A DNA stretch of 64,000 nt from contig NZ_JBLFFL010000002.1 of NCBI RefSeq assembly GCF_051400755.1, positions 124,001 to 188,000 of the forward strand, in the 5' to 3' direction. The stretch comes from Parapedobacter sp051400755. GTDB lineage: Bacteria; Bacteroidota; Bacteroidia; Sphingobacteriales; Sphingobacteriaceae. The notes below the pieces were generated by a model, which did not search any database, was not told the DNA's origin, and saw only the letters and a program-made list of their open reading frames with translations. The position numbers and the translations under genes are program-made. Positions 16,672 to 26,263 of this stretch are shown piece after piece (position 1 is the stretch's first letter; each line of letters begins with the position of its first letter).

Positions 16672-19600
16672 TTAATTTAACTTGTAATGGACACCGTTGA
16701 TCTCGGTAAGTGCCTCGATGAAATCATTACTCGGACTGATTTTCAGACCTTTAGAGGGCATTTCGATGCTGATTTCCGACTCCAGATCACGCACGGCAAA
16801 CTTCAACTGGCAGGTTTTATTTTCGTATTGCTCGATATTGGTATGCACCAGCTGTTGAATACGGCTGACGAAAACATCGTTCACTTCATGCAGGGGCACC
16901 TGTATGGTGATGCATTTGGCCAGCTTGTCCCGCAAATCCGAAAGTAATTGCATGCCCTTGACCTCGAATCCCCAGTTTCCAGGTTGGCGGAACCGCTCCT
17001 GGATGATTCCTTTGACCTGTATGAAGTATCCTTCGTGCAGATAGCCCTTCATTTTCACATAGTCCTCGCCGAACAAGGCGATTTCATAGGAGTCTGAATA
17101 ATCTTCGAAGACCATCACACCGAAGGGTTTCCCATTTTTGGTAATGCGGTGACTCGCCGCGGTGACCAAGCCACCGATGATCAATTCCCTATTTTTGATT
17201 TTGCTGAATTCCGATAGCGTTTCTTCATCCACGTCCGACCCCTTTACCTTGTCGATCAGCGTAAGCAGCCGGACAGCATGTTGGCAGAAATGCTTGATTT
17301 CAAATCGGTAGCTATCCAACGGATGGCTCGTCAGGTAAATGCCGATCACATCCTTTTCGTATTTGAGTTTTTCGATCAGTCCCCATTCGGCACAAAAGGG
17401 CAGGGTAGGTTCAGGGATCTCGGTGTTGCTGCTGCCACCGAACAGGCTTACCTGTGCAGAGTTTTCGTTTTCCTTGTGCTTAGTGCCATACTTCAATGCT
17501 TTTTCCAGCGTGGTACCCCCATCGCCGTCGGCATGGAAATACTGTGCCCGGTGCGATCCAGCGAAACAATCGAACCCGCCGGCATAAGCAAGGCTTTCGA
17601 AGGCTTTCTTATTCGCTGCCCGCAGATCAATGCGCCGTGACAGGTCAAAAATCGATCTGTATGGTCCACCCGTGCGGCTTTGCACGATGGTGTCCACGGC
17701 ACCCGCACCCACACCTTTCACTGCGCCCATGCCGAAGCGGATGGCACCCCTGTCGTTGACCGTAAATTTGTAGTACGATTCGTTGACATCCGGTCCCAGT
17801 ACCTGCAAACCCATGCGTTTACATTCTTCCATGAAGAAGGTGACCTGCTTGATGTCGTTCATGTTGTTGGAAAGCACGGCGGCCATGTATTCGGCTGGAT
17901 AATGCGCCTTTAGGTAGGCGGTCTGATAAGCCACCCAGGCATAGCAGGTGGAGTGCGACTTATTGAATGCATAGCTGGCAAATGCTTCCCAGTCTTTCCA
18001 TATTTTTTCCAGCACCTTGGGTGTGTGGCCGTTGGCCGCCGCCTGATCGACAAACTTCGGCTTCATCTTATCCAGTACGTCCCGTTGCTTCTTGCCCATG
18101 GCTTTGCGGAGGACGTCCGCCTCGCCCTTGGTAAAACCCGCCAGCTTCTGCGACAGCAGCATCACCTGTTCTTGGTACACGGTGATGCCGTAGGTTTCCC
18201 GGAGATATTCCTCACAGGCATCCAGATCATAGGTAATGGGTTCGTGACCGTGCTTGCGGCGGATGAAGCTGGGGATGTATTCCATCGGTCCCGGGCGGTA
18301 CAGCGCATTCATGGCGATGAGGTCGCCGAAGACCGTCGGCTTCAGCTCCTTCATGTATTTTTGCATGCCAGGCGACTCATATTGGAAGATGCCGATGGTT
18401 TCGCCGCGCTGGAAGAGCTCGTATGTCTTTTGGTCGTCTATCGGAAACGCATCCGGATTGAGCTCGATGCCATGCCGGTGTTTCACAATATTGACCGTAT
18501 CCTTAATGAGGGTGAGGGTCTTGAGTCCGAGGAAGTCCATCTTGAGGAGTCCCGCACTTTCGACCACCGAATTGTCAAACTGGGTGACGTACAGATCGGA
18601 GTCTTTTGCCGTGGCCACCGGCACGAAGTCCGTAATGTCATCAGGTGTGATGATCACACCGCACGCGTGAATGCCCGTATTGCGGAGCGAACCTTCGAGC
18701 ACCTGCGCCTGCCGTATCGTTTCGGCCTCCACACCGGTGCCGTTGGCCAGCTGGATCAGCTGCTGCACATTTTCAAGCTCTTCGGAACGCAGGGCGCTTT
18801 TGAGTGCCTGCGCATCCATTGTGAAAATCTTGTTGAGCTTCAGGTTGGGGATTAGCTTGGCAATCTTATCGGCTTCAAAGAGGGGGAGATCCAGCACCCT
18901 AGCCGTGTCGCGGATAGACGATTTAGCGGCCATGGTGCCATAGGTGATGATCTGCGCCACCTGATTGGCCCCGTATTTATTGATTACGTACTCCATTACG
19001 CGGCCCCGGCCTTCGTCATCGAAGTCGATATCGATATCGGGCATGGATATCCGGTCGGGATTGAGAAACCGTTCGAAGAGCAGGTCGTAGGCAATGGGGT
19101 CGATGTTGGTAATGCCCAGGCAATAGGCCACGGCCGATCCGGCTGCGGAACCCCGACCCGGACCGACGGACACGTCCAGTCTGCGGGCTTCGGCAATGAA
19201 ATCCTGTACGATGAGGAAATAACCCGGATATCCGGTCCGCTCAATGGTGGCCAATTCGAAATCCAACCGCTCGCGTATCTCGGGAGTGATTTCGGCATAA
19301 CGTTTCTCCGCTCCCACATACGTGAGGTGCCGCAAGTACTTGTTTTCGCCCCGTTTGCCTTGGTCGCCTTCATCTTCGGCCACCATGAATTCCGGCGGGA
19401 TTTCAAATTTGGGCAACAATACTTCGCGGTAGAGTGTATACGGTTCGATCTTGTCGACGATCTCCTGTACATTGAGAATGGCCTCGGGCAGGTCTGCGAA
19501 GGCCTTCCTCATGTCCGCACCTGACTTGAAATAATACTCGTCATTGGGCAGTCCGAAACGGAATCCGCGTCCACGTCCCTTGGGTGTCGCCAGCTTCTCG

Positions 19601-21099
19601 CCATCCTTCACGCAAAGGAGGATATCATGTGCATGCGCATCTGCCTTGTTGATATAATAGGTGTTGTTGGTGGCGACAACCTTCACCTGATGTTTTGCGG
19701 CCAGCGCGATGAGGCTTTGGTTGATGCGGTCTTCATCTTCCTGCCCATGTCGCATCAATTCGATGTAGAAATCCGCACCGAACGTGTCTTTCCACCACAG
19801 TAAAGCCTCCTCGGCTTGGTTTTCGCCCATGTTGAGGAGTTTATTCGGAATCTCGCCATACAGGTTGCCCGAGAGCACAATAATGTCTTCCTTATACTGC
19901 TCCACAACGGCATGGTCAATCCGGGGCACATAATAAAATCCCTTAGTATAAGCGATGGATGACATCTTGGCCAGGTGATGATAGCCTCGCTTGTTTTTGG
20001 CCAGCAAAACCACCTGATAGCCATTATCCTTGCGCGATTTGTCCGTGTGGTCTTCGCAGATGTAAAACTCACAGCCCACGATGGGCTTGAGGATGATTTC
20101 GCTGGGGGTTTCGCCCTTTTCGATGGCCGCTTTGTTTTTGGCTTCAGCGGCCTTGTTATGGTTGAGCACGCTGCTCACGAAGTGGAATGCCCCCATCATG
20201 TTGCCGTGATCGGTGATGGCCACCGCAGGCATCTTATGTGCTGCTGCGGCCTTTACCAGGTCATCTATGGAGATGGTGGACTGCAAGACGGAAAACTGCG
20301 TGTGGTTATGCAGGTGCACAAAATCCACCTTGGCCATATCCCGTTTGTTGGCTTCGAGATCCTGCGTGGGGACGCCCACCTGTTGCTGCTGCAGCCGCTT
20401 GCGCAGCTCGTCCGATGCGGCTTTTAAGTTGATATGGGTAAGCCCGAGGGGCTGAATGGATTGCGGGTTGCACTGGCGGAACTCCAGAAAATAGCCTGTG
20501 TCGGTCTGCAATTCGGCAGGGGTGAACACCTCCCGCTTGATCAGCTCCAGGAAACAGCGGGTGGTGGCTTCGACGTCGGCTGTAGCATTATGCGCTTCGG
20601 CAAAAGGAACCCCAAACAGGTATTGATGCAGTTCCGTCAGGTTAGGAAGCTTGAATTTGCCGCCGCGGCCTCCGGGTATTTTGAGCAATTCGGCCGTGAT
20701 CTCTGTACAGGTATCCAGCACGGGCATAGCGGCCAAGGGAGTATGCACGCCAAGGCGATGATATTCGCAGCCCATGATGTTGATGTCGAACCCGATGTTT
20801 TGGCCCACCACAAACTTGGCCTGGGCCAGCGCCGTATTGAATTTGACCAGTACGTCGGCTAGGGGGATACCCTGCTCTGTGGCCAGCTCGGTGGAAATGC
20901 CATGTATGCGCTCCGCGTCAAAGGGAATATTGAAGCCATCAGGTTTGATTAGATAGTCCTGATGCTCAAGGAGATTGCCCATGGAATCATGCAGCTGCCA
21001 GGCAATCTGTATGCATCGTGGCCAGTTATCAGTGTCGGTAATGGGTGCATCCCACCGTTTGGGAAGACCAGTTGTTTCGGTGTCAAATATCAGGTACAT
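16672..21099 (-). CDS. dnaE: DNA polymerase III alpha subunit with N-terminal proofreading exonuclease domain
   Basis: Replicative polymerase, about 1475 residues from the ATG at 21099 (MYLIFDTETTGLPKR). Residues 1-190 are a DnaQ/epsilon-type 3'-5' exonuclease of DEDDh class: FDTETTG (Exo I), VGQNIGFDINIMGCE (Exo II), HNATADVEAT (Exo III). A PHP domain starts at about residue 265 (FVHLHNHTQFSVLQ). The polymerase palm carries PDIDIDFDDEGR with its two catalytic Asp residues, and the DNA-binding finger region VYQEQVMLLSQKLAGFT follows. A helix-hairpin-helix region and an OB fold make up the C-terminal third. Standard E. coli DnaE lacks the exonuclease, which is a separate protein there. Confidence 0.95.
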   Translation of the reverse strand: MYLIFDTETTGLPKRWDAPITDTDNWPRCIQIAWQLHDSMGNLLEHQDYLIKPDGFNIPFDAERIHGISTELATEQGIPLADVLVKFNTALAQAKFVVGQNIGFDINIMGCEYHRLGVHTPLAAMPVLDTCTEITAELLKIPGGRGGKFKLPNLTELHQYLFGVPFAEAHNATADVEATTRCFLELIKREVFTPAELQTDTGYFLEFRQCNPQSIQPLGLTHINLKAASDELRKRLQQQQVGVPTQDLEANKRDMAKVDFVHLHNHTQFSVLQSTISIDDLVKAAAAHKMPAVAITDHGNMMGAFHFVSSVLNHNKAAEAKNKAAIEKGETPSEIILKPIVGCEFYICEDHTDKSRKDNGYQVVLLAKNKRGYHHLAKMSSIAYTKGFYYVPRIDHAVVEQYKEDIIVLSGNLYGEIPNKLLNMGENQAEEALLWWKDTFGADFYIELMRHGQEDEDRINQSLIALAAKHQVKVVATNNTYYINKADAHAHDILLCVKDGEKLATPKGRGRGFRFGLPNDEYYFKSGADMRKAFADLPEAILNVQEIVDKIEPYTLYREVLLPKFEIPPEFMVAEDEGDQGKRGENKYLRHLTYVGAEKRYAEITPEIRERLDFELATIERTGYPGYFLIVQDFIAEARRLDVSVGPGRGSAAGSAVAYCLGITNIDPIAYDLLFERFLNPDRISMPDIDIDFDDEGRGRVMEYVINKYGANQVAQIITYGTMAAKSSIRDTARVLDLPLFEADKIAKLIPNLKLNKIFTMDAQALKSALRSEELENVQQLIQLANGTGVEAETIRQAQVLEGSLRNTGIHACGVIITPDDITDFVPVATAKDSDLYVTQFDNSVVESAGLLKMDFLGLKTLTLIKDTVNIVKHRHGIELNPDAFPIDDQKTYELFQRGETIGIFQYESPGMQKYMKELKPTVFGDLIAMNALYRPGPMEYIPSFIRRKHGHEPITYDLDACEEYLRETYGITVYQEQVMLLSQKLAGFTKGEADVLRKAMGKKQRDVLDKMKPKFVDQAAANGHTPKVLEKIWKDWEAFASYAFNKSHSTCYAWVAYQTAYLKAHYPAEYMAAVLSNNMNDIKQVTFFMEECKRMGLQVLGPDVNESYYKFTVNDRGAIRFGMGAVKGVGAGAVDTIVQSRTGGPYRSIFDLSRRIDLRAANKKAFESLAYAGGFDCFAGSHRAQYFHADGDGGTTLEKALKYGTKHKENENSAQVSLFGGSSNTEIPEPTLPFCAEWGLIEKLKYEKDVIGIYLTSHPLDSYRFEIKHFCQHAVRLLTLIDKVKGSDVDEETLSEFSKIKNRELIIGGLVTAASHRITKNGKPFGVMVFEDYSDSYEIALFGEDYVKMKGYLHEGYFIQVKGIIQERFRQPGNWGFEVKGMQLLSDLRDKLAKCITIQVPLHEVNDVFVSRIQQLVHTNIEQYENKTCQLKFAVRDLESEISIEMPSKGLKISPSNDFIEALTEINGVHYKLN

Positions 21100-21181
21100 C
21101 GCTTGCCTCAAGACATGGGGAGTAGATCATGAATCGCCCAAACAAACTTACGGAAAGTTGAGTGGAATCGAAACAGAAAAA

Positions 21182-21204
21182 CCACATGGACAGGGTCCAT
21201 GTGG
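21182..21204 (-). terminator. Terminator of the DinB-like gene
   Basis: A perfect 9-bp stem, CCACATGGA (21182-21190) with TCCATGTGG (21196-21204), 5-nt loop, followed on the minus strand by TTTTTCTGTTT. It lies 40 bp past the stop codon at 21245. Confidence 0.8.
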
Positions 21205-21244
21205 CCAAGCCATTGGAATTAATCCGTTTATGTTTTCAACACGG

Positions 21245-21895
21245 CTACTTCGAAGGGAACGTCCGGTTGGCCTTTACCTCTTCGATTTGCAGGGTGTGGC
21301 GTGCCGTGTGGCCGGCGACGAACAGTAGGGAATGATAGGCATCGATAGCGCCAAAGGGTGAGTCGCTGACGTGGTTACGCATGTCATCGATGGAAACTTG
21401 CTTGATGTAAGCCAGTATTTCAGCCCGTTGGGCCTGAAAGTCTTTGATCGCTTCCTGCGGATCGGAATACCGGCCCTTGCCGATCAGCTCCTTTGGAGCT
21501 TCCGCTTTTTGACTACGATCGGTGATGCCATTGATCAGCTGCTGGCTCGTGACCTTTACTTCCGCTCTCCGCTCGGGGTTGGCGGGTTTTTCGAGCGCCT
21601 CTTTGGCCATGTCAAAAAGTGCTTTTTCCGTGATCACGATGTGCTCCACACATTGGCTTATGGACCATGCCTCGGCTGACGGCTTATATTGCAACTGTGC
21701 GGCACTCAGACCTGCAATGTTTTTTTGCAGGTTGTCTTCGGTTTTGCGGTAATAATCCAATAAGAAAGCCTTGTCGTCCTGTATCACCCGGAAGCCCCCG
21801 TGAACGGGCTGTACTGGAGGAGTGGGTTTCGTCGAAGTAAACGAGAGGATCAGTAAGGAAATACCCACCAATAATAACTGTTTCATGGTATTCAT
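21245..21895 (-). CDS. Exported DinB-family protein
   Basis: 216 residues. The N-terminus is a signal-like hydrophobic segment (QLLLVGISLLILSF), so unlike most DinB proteins it is probably exported. The rest is a four-helix DinB/YfiT-like bundle: SAEAWSISQCVEHIVITE gives the first metal-binding His, and FVAGHTARHTLQIEEV the second and third, so the usual three-His metal site is intact. DinB-fold proteins include thiol-S-transferases and unknown hydrolases; the reaction here is not known. It is monocistronic, with its own terminator. Confidence 0.85.
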   Translation of the reverse strand: MNTMKQLLLVGISLLILSFTSTKPTPPVQPVHGGFRVIQDDKAFLLDYYRKTEDNLQKNIAGLSAAQLQYKPSAEAWSISQCVEHIVITEKALFDMAKEALEKPANPERRAEVKVTSQQLINGITDRSQKAEAPKELIGKGRYSDPQEAIKDFQAQRAEILAYIKQVSIDDMRNHVSDSPFGAIDAYHSLLFVAGHTARHTLQIEEVKANRTFPSK

Positions 21896-22235
21896 GTTTA
21901 TGTTAATGATATTCGTCTAAAGCCACCCAAAGATACAACAATCGACTCGCATAACCGGGTGCAGATGCGCCATTTTTAAGGGGGAAGCGAGACAATATGC
22001 GATGGAAGCGGCGGGGTATGTTAGGTAGTTTGCAGTGCTGTGGAGGATGTGTTTATTGAAATTATGCTGTTAATTTTAGGGTTGTTTTGATTTTTATTGA
22101 ATTTTAGGACTATAAATTGCATATTTTGGACGTCAACGGGCATGTGTTTAATGATTTATCAAAAATAATTACAAATTATTGCGATTATATTATTGTAATT
22201 ACTACTTTAGCTGCGAAATTAATGATATAAAACAA
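21896..22235. other. Intergenic region before the ammonium transporter, AT-rich
   Basis: About 340 bp between divergent genes, becoming very AT-rich after 22030. The only signal I can support is a possible promoter for the transporter: TTG at 22179-22181, a 21-nt spacer, and TACTTTAG at 22203-22210 (one mismatch to TAnnTTTG). The AT-richness would suit a regulated promoter. A sigma-54 -24/-12 element was not evident by eye. Confidence 0.4.
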
Positions 22236-23546
22236 ATGAATTCGAAGAAATCAACAATTCCTTTCATTTTACTGGTTGTAGTGGTATTATTGGCGCTGTT
22301 TTATCCAGGATTGCCTGCTGGAGGTGAGCACGAATTTAGTGGGGCAGATGTCGCCTGGATGTTGACTTCCACGGCGTTGGTTCTCATCATGACACCCGGT
22401 TTAGCTTTTTTTTATGGAGGGATGGTCAAGAAAAAAAATGTGATCTCCACCATGCTGCAAAGTTTTATCTGTATGGCAGTTGTGGCGGTGATCTGGGTGG
22501 TATTTGGGTTTAGCTTGGTATTCGGAGAATCCATCGGCGGTATCATTGGCAATCCGGCTACCTATTTCATGTTTGACGGCGTCATCGGCGGACCGAATTG
22601 GCCGGGGGCGCCCACGATTCCGTTTGCGCTATTTGCGATGTATCAGCTGAAGTTTGCAATCATCACGCCGGCATTGATCACCGGTGCTTTTGCAGAGCGT
22701 ATCCGGTTTACCTCTTACATTCTGTTCCTGTGCTTGTTTTTCATCTTTATCTATGCGCCGTTAGCACACGCCACTTGGCATCCCGATGGGCTGTTGTTCG
22801 GCATGGGCGTACTTGATTTCGCCGGAGGCACGGTCGTGCACATGTCGGCAGGGGTTACGGCGTTGGCCTCGGCATTATACCTCAAGCAGGGATACGCCAA
22901 CGGAGGGCATGATCCCGCGCGGATCACCTATGTGATCTTAGGCACGGGGTTACTCTGGTTTGGGTGGTTCGGTTTCAATGCCGGTTCCGCATTCGGTGCT
23001 GGTGAGTTAGCCGCTACCGCTTTAGCGACCACCACTACCGCATCAGGTGCAGCTGCACTGGCCTGGATATTTTTCGATGCCGCCAGGGGTAAAAAGCCGA
23101 CGGCCATGGGTGTATGTATTGGCGTAGTGGTCGGTTTGGTGGCCATTACCCCCGCAGCCGGTTTTGTCACGGTGCCCCACTCCTTGATCATCGGGGTCGT
23201 TACATCGATCATCAGCAGGCTGGTTGTTGAATGGCGCACCCGTTCGCGGGTAGACGATACGCTGGACGTATTTCCGAGCCATGGCGTGGGAGGAATGGTC
23301 GGCATGATCCTGACCGGCGTATTTGCCACTCATACCGTCAATGCGGTAGTCACCACTGATGGGTTGTTTTTCGGTGAAACAGGACTGTTCACGGCCCATG
23401 TCATCGGTTTGATAGGCGCGGTTATTTTTACCTTTATCATGGCCTTCATCATCCTGAAGGTAACAGACGTGATCACCAAGCTACGCGTTTCGCCTGAAGA
23501 AGAGGAAATGGGACTGGATATCAGCCAGCATGGCGAAAAATTATAA
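22236..23546 (+). CDS. amt: Ammonium transporter (Amt/MEP/Rh family)
   Basis: Inner-membrane ammonium channel, 436 residues from the ATG at 22236. An upstream in-frame ATG at 22179 lies in or before the promoter. Eleven membrane helices are expected and the family signatures are present: WMLTSTALVLIMTPGLAFFYGGMV, the pore His in GGTVVHMSAGVTALASAL, the gating region FGFNAGSAFGAG, and the second pore His in FPSHGVGGMVGMILTG. The first helix acts as a signal anchor (IPFILLVVVVLLALFY). A GlnK/P-II gene, the usual partner, is not adjacent. A terminator-like hairpin follows. Confidence 0.95.
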   Translation: MNSKKSTIPFILLVVVVLLALFYPGLPAGGEHEFSGADVAWMLTSTALVLIMTPGLAFFYGGMVKKKNVISTMLQSFICMAVVAVIWVVFGFSLVFGESIGGIIGNPATYFMFDGVIGGPNWPGAPTIPFALFAMYQLKFAIITPALITGAFAERIRFTSYILFLCLFFIFIYAPLAHATWHPDGLLFGMGVLDFAGGTVVHMSAGVTALASALYLKQGYANGGHDPARITYVILGTGLLWFGWFGFNAGSAFGAGELAATALATTTTASGAAALAWIFFDAARGKKPTAMGVCIGVVVGLVAITPAAGFVTVPHSLIIGVVTSIISRLVVEWRTRSRVDDTLDVFPSHGVGGMVGMILTGVFATHTVNAVVTTDGLFFGETGLFTAHVIGLIGAVIFTFIMAFIILKVTDVITKLRVSPEEEEMGLDISQHGEKL

Positions 23547-23568
23547 GTTGATTCCTGATCATCACTGT

Positions 23569-23595
23569 TGCCACCCCTGCGTTCCAGGGGTGGCA
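23569..23595 (+). terminator. Terminator-like hairpin after the ammonium transporter gene
   Basis: A perfect 11-bp stem, TGCCACCCCTG (23569-23579) with CAGGGGTGGCA (23585-23595), 5-nt loop. The tail GCTTGTTTAT is only partly T-rich. It sits 22 bp after the stop codon. Confidence 0.7.
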
Positions 23596-23618
23596 GCTTG
23601 TTTATATAATAGGAACAC

Positions 23619-24209
23619 TCAACGGGGAATAAAAATTTTAATGATATCATCGGCCACGGTCACCCTCCGTTTGCTGTCTTTATGCATAACAAAAGAGGAG
23701 AGTTCATCAATGCTTGGATAATCCCCTTCCCCGGTAAACAATCGGGCGTCATCAATGAGAATACCGTGATCGGGTGCCGCCGTTAGCAGGACTTCGAGTT
23801 CTGCTAAAATAGGCGTATTCTTTTCTCCTTTTGCCGTGATCCCTGCTGAATAGTGACCATCGAGCCAGCACAACGCAGGTTCATTGATCTCCATTAACAG
23901 GTCCTTCAGCACAACGCCACTGTCCCCTTGCAGGATTTTTACATGTGGAAACGCTGCGAATCGCTTAACAGCCCGTTGATGCAGGTCTTCTCCCAATTCG
24001 ATTGAATAGATTTTTTCGAAATGATTTCGCTGGGCTTCGACCATATCCCCCAAATAGGTGCCTGTCTCTATGAATACCTTAAAACCATACGCTTTCCGGT
24101 ACTTATGAATGTTGTTTTGCTTGATGATATGCAGCGCAGGGAGATCGGTTTCGTTGAAACGTGCCCTTTCTTCGTTTTTCGGGCGGCGGCCAAATAGCTT
24201 TCGTAGCAT
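23619..24209 (-). CDS. SAM-dependent methyltransferase-like protein
   Basis: 196 residues with a Rossmann-type methyltransferase core: FKVFIETGTYLGDMV takes the place of the glycine-rich SAM loop, IYSIELGEDLHQRAVKRFA is the acidic strand 2, then VKILQGDSGVVLKDLL. ALCWLDGHYSAG follows, a DGHY/DG(D/H)H signature seen in FkbM-neighbour and cephalosporin-hydroxylase-like methyltransferases, and ILIDDARLF. The basic N-terminus (MLRKLFGRRPKNEERAR) suggests a membrane or nucleic-acid contact. The gene stands alone, and the target is unknown. Confidence 0.65.
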   Translation of the reverse strand: MLRKLFGRRPKNEERARFNETDLPALHIIKQNNIHKYRKAYGFKVFIETGTYLGDMVEAQRNHFEKIYSIELGEDLHQRAVKRFAAFPHVKILQGDSGVVLKDLLMEINEPALCWLDGHYSAGITAKGEKNTPILAELEVLLTAAPDHGILIDDARLFTGEGDYPSIDELSSFVMHKDSKRRVTVADDIIKIFIPR

Positions 24210-24325
24210 GATGGGAGGCGTTTATGTAAGGGATAAAAATATGGAACATTTTCGAAACGGGAGCCAAGCAGCATGTAAACATAGATCATAAAAGTAAGTT
24301 GAAACATTGTTATCTAAAAATTGTG

Positions 24326-24333
24326 TATCTTTG
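24326..24333 (+). promoter_or_regulatory. -7 promoter element of purF
   Basis: TATCTTTG, a perfect TAnnTTTG match, 19 bp before the ATG at 24353. A TTG at 24307-24309 leaves a 16-nt spacer, shorter than usual. It rules out the upstream start at 24299. Confidence 0.5.
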
Positions 24334-24352
24334 CAGCACTCAAACGCATAAC

Positions 24353-26263
24353 ATGAGTGACGCTATTAAACATGAGTGCGGTAACGCATTAATTCGCCTG
24401 TTAAAACCCCTTTCTTATTATCAGGAAAAATATGGTACGGCCTTATATGGCATTAATAAACTGTACCTATTGATGGAAAAACAGCACAACCGTGGACAGG
24501 ACGGCGCCGGTATCGCGACCATCAAGCTTGATGTGAAGCCGGGCAACCGCTACATCAGCCGGTATCGGTCGATGGCGCCGAATGCGGTGGCGGACATCTT
24601 CGAGTACGTGCAGAAAAAGATTGCCTCAGCGCAGCGCGCATACCCTGATCATTTTAAGGACAGCCAATGGCTCAAGGAAAATGTAAGCTTCACCGGTGAG
24701 GTGTTATTGGGGCACCTGCGATATGGGACACATGGGAAGAACAGCATCGAAAGCTGCCACCCTTTCCTCCGCCAGAATAACTGGATGACCCGTAACCTCG
24801 TCATCGCAGGAAATTTCAACATGACCAATGTTGATGAACTGCTCGAGCAATTGTATGAACTTGGTCAGCATCCCAAGGAAAAGGCGGATACGGTAACCGT
24901 GCTGGAGAAGATCGGCCATTTTTTGGATGCCGAAAATCAAGAGCTGTTTGATAAATTCAAGCAAAAAGGATATAGCAATGTCGAGATCAGCTCATTGATC
25001 GCAGATGATATGGATGTGGCGCGTATCCTGCGGAAGTCGGCCAAAACCTGGGACGGTGGGTATACCATTACCGGGATCATGGGGCATGGCGACGCATTTG
25101 TCATGCGTGACCCCGCAGGTATCCGGCCAGCTTACTATTACGCCGATGATGAGGTGGTCGTGGTGGCTTCGGAGCGGCCGGCCATCCAAACAGCATTCAA
25201 CGTGAAGATCGGCGCGATCAATGAGGTCAAACCCGGTTATGCGCTGATCATCAAAAAGGACGGCAGCATCACCGAGGAGATGTTCAGGGAGCCGGCGGAA
25301 AAGAAGTCATGTTCGTTTGAACGGATCTATTTTTCAAGGGGCAGCGATGCCGATATCTACCAAGAACGCAAACACCTAGGGCGCCTGTTATGCCCGCAAA
25401 TATTGGATGCCATCAACGGCGACATCAAGAATACGGTGTTTTCTTACATCCCCAATACGGCGGAGGTAGCCTTCTACGGACTTGAAGAGGGTATCAATGC
25501 CTATGTGCGCAAGCTCCAAAAGGATACGCTGCTCAACCGCGCCGATAAGATCTCCGACGTAGAATTAGACGAGATGCTGAGCATCGCTCCACGGTTTGAA
25601 AAGCTGAATATCAAGGACGCCAAGTTGCGGACCTTCATCACGCAGGATGCGGACCGGCAGGATATGGTGCAGCATGTTTACGATACCACGTATGGTATTG
25701 TCAAAGACCATGAGGATACCATTGTGGCGATGGATGACTCCATCGTGCGGGGTACGACGCTTAAGCAAAGCATCCTGACCATCCTGGACCGTCTCAATCC
25801 CAAGAAAATCATCATTGTCTCCTCGGCGCCGCAAATCCGCTATCCCGATTGCTATGGGATCGATATGTCTCGTTTAGGTGAGTTTGTGGCATTTGAAGCG
25901 GCGGTTTCCCTGCTATACAAGCGAGGGATGGGCGAGGTGGTCGAAGACGTGTACCGCAAATGCGTTGCCTCACGGGATCTACCCAAGGAGCAGGCGGAAA
26001 ATTATGTAAAGGCGATCTATGAACCCTTCACGGATGATGAGATCTCCGATGAAATTGCACGTATCATCCGCGGAAACCACATCAAGGCGGAGGTGGAAGT
26101 GATCTATCAAACGCTGGAAAACCTGCATACCGCATGCCCCGATCACCGGGGAGATTGGTATTTCTCGGGTGACTATCCCACACCGGGCGGTAATCGCGTG
26201 GTCAACAAAGCGTATATGAACTGGGTGGAAGGGAAGAATGTACGGGCGTACTTCAGTGCGTGA
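24353..26263 (+). CDS. purF: Amidophosphoribosyltransferase (long Bacteroidetes form)
   Basis: First committed step of purine synthesis: glutamine plus PRPP to phosphoribosylamine. 636 residues from the ATG at 24353, longer than the usual 470-510. The class II glutamine-amidotransferase domain starts not at Met-Cys but at Cys9 (MSDAIKHECGNALIRLL); QHNRGQDGAGIA and LLGHLRYGTHGKN are its other signatures. The phosphoribosyltransferase domain has the PRPP loop VAMDDSIVRGTTLKQ (about 457-471). Extra segments of about 130 residues lie within the amidotransferase half (about 150-250) and at the C-terminus. The 3' end overlaps the convergent ribF by 11 bp. Confidence 0.88.
   Translation: MSDAIKHECGNALIRLLKPLSYYQEKYGTALYGINKLYLLMEKQHNRGQDGAGIATIKLDVKPGNRYISRYRSMAPNAVADIFEYVQKKIASAQRAYPDHFKDSQWLKENVSFTGEVLLGHLRYGTHGKNSIESCHPFLRQNNWMTRNLVIAGNFNMTNVDELLEQLYELGQHPKEKADTVTVLEKIGHFLDAENQELFDKFKQKGYSNVEISSLIADDMDVARILRKSAKTWDGGYTITGIMGHGDAFVMRDPAGIRPAYYYADDEVVVVASERPAIQTAFNVKIGAINEVKPGYALIIKKDGSITEEMFREPAEKKSCSFERIYFSRGSDADIYQERKHLGRLLCPQILDAINGDIKNTVFSYIPNTAEVAFYGLEEGINAYVRKLQKDTLLNRADKISDVELDEMLSIAPRFEKLNIKDAKLRTFITQDADRQDMVQHVYDTTYGIVKDHEDTIVAMDDSIVRGTTLKQSILTILDRLNPKKIIIVSSAPQIRYPDCYGIDMSRLGEFVAFEAAVSLLYKRGMGEVVEDVYRKCVASRDLPKEQAENYVKAIYEPFTDDEISDEIARIIRGNHIKAEVEVIYQTLENLHTACPDHRGDWYFSGDYPTPGGNRVVNKAYMNWVEGKNVRAYFSA

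Noticed and set aside
22020..22235. Sigma-54 promoter before the ammonium transporter
   Set aside because: No GG-N10-GC (-24/-12) pattern was seen by eye at a suitable place; only a housekeeping-type element was.
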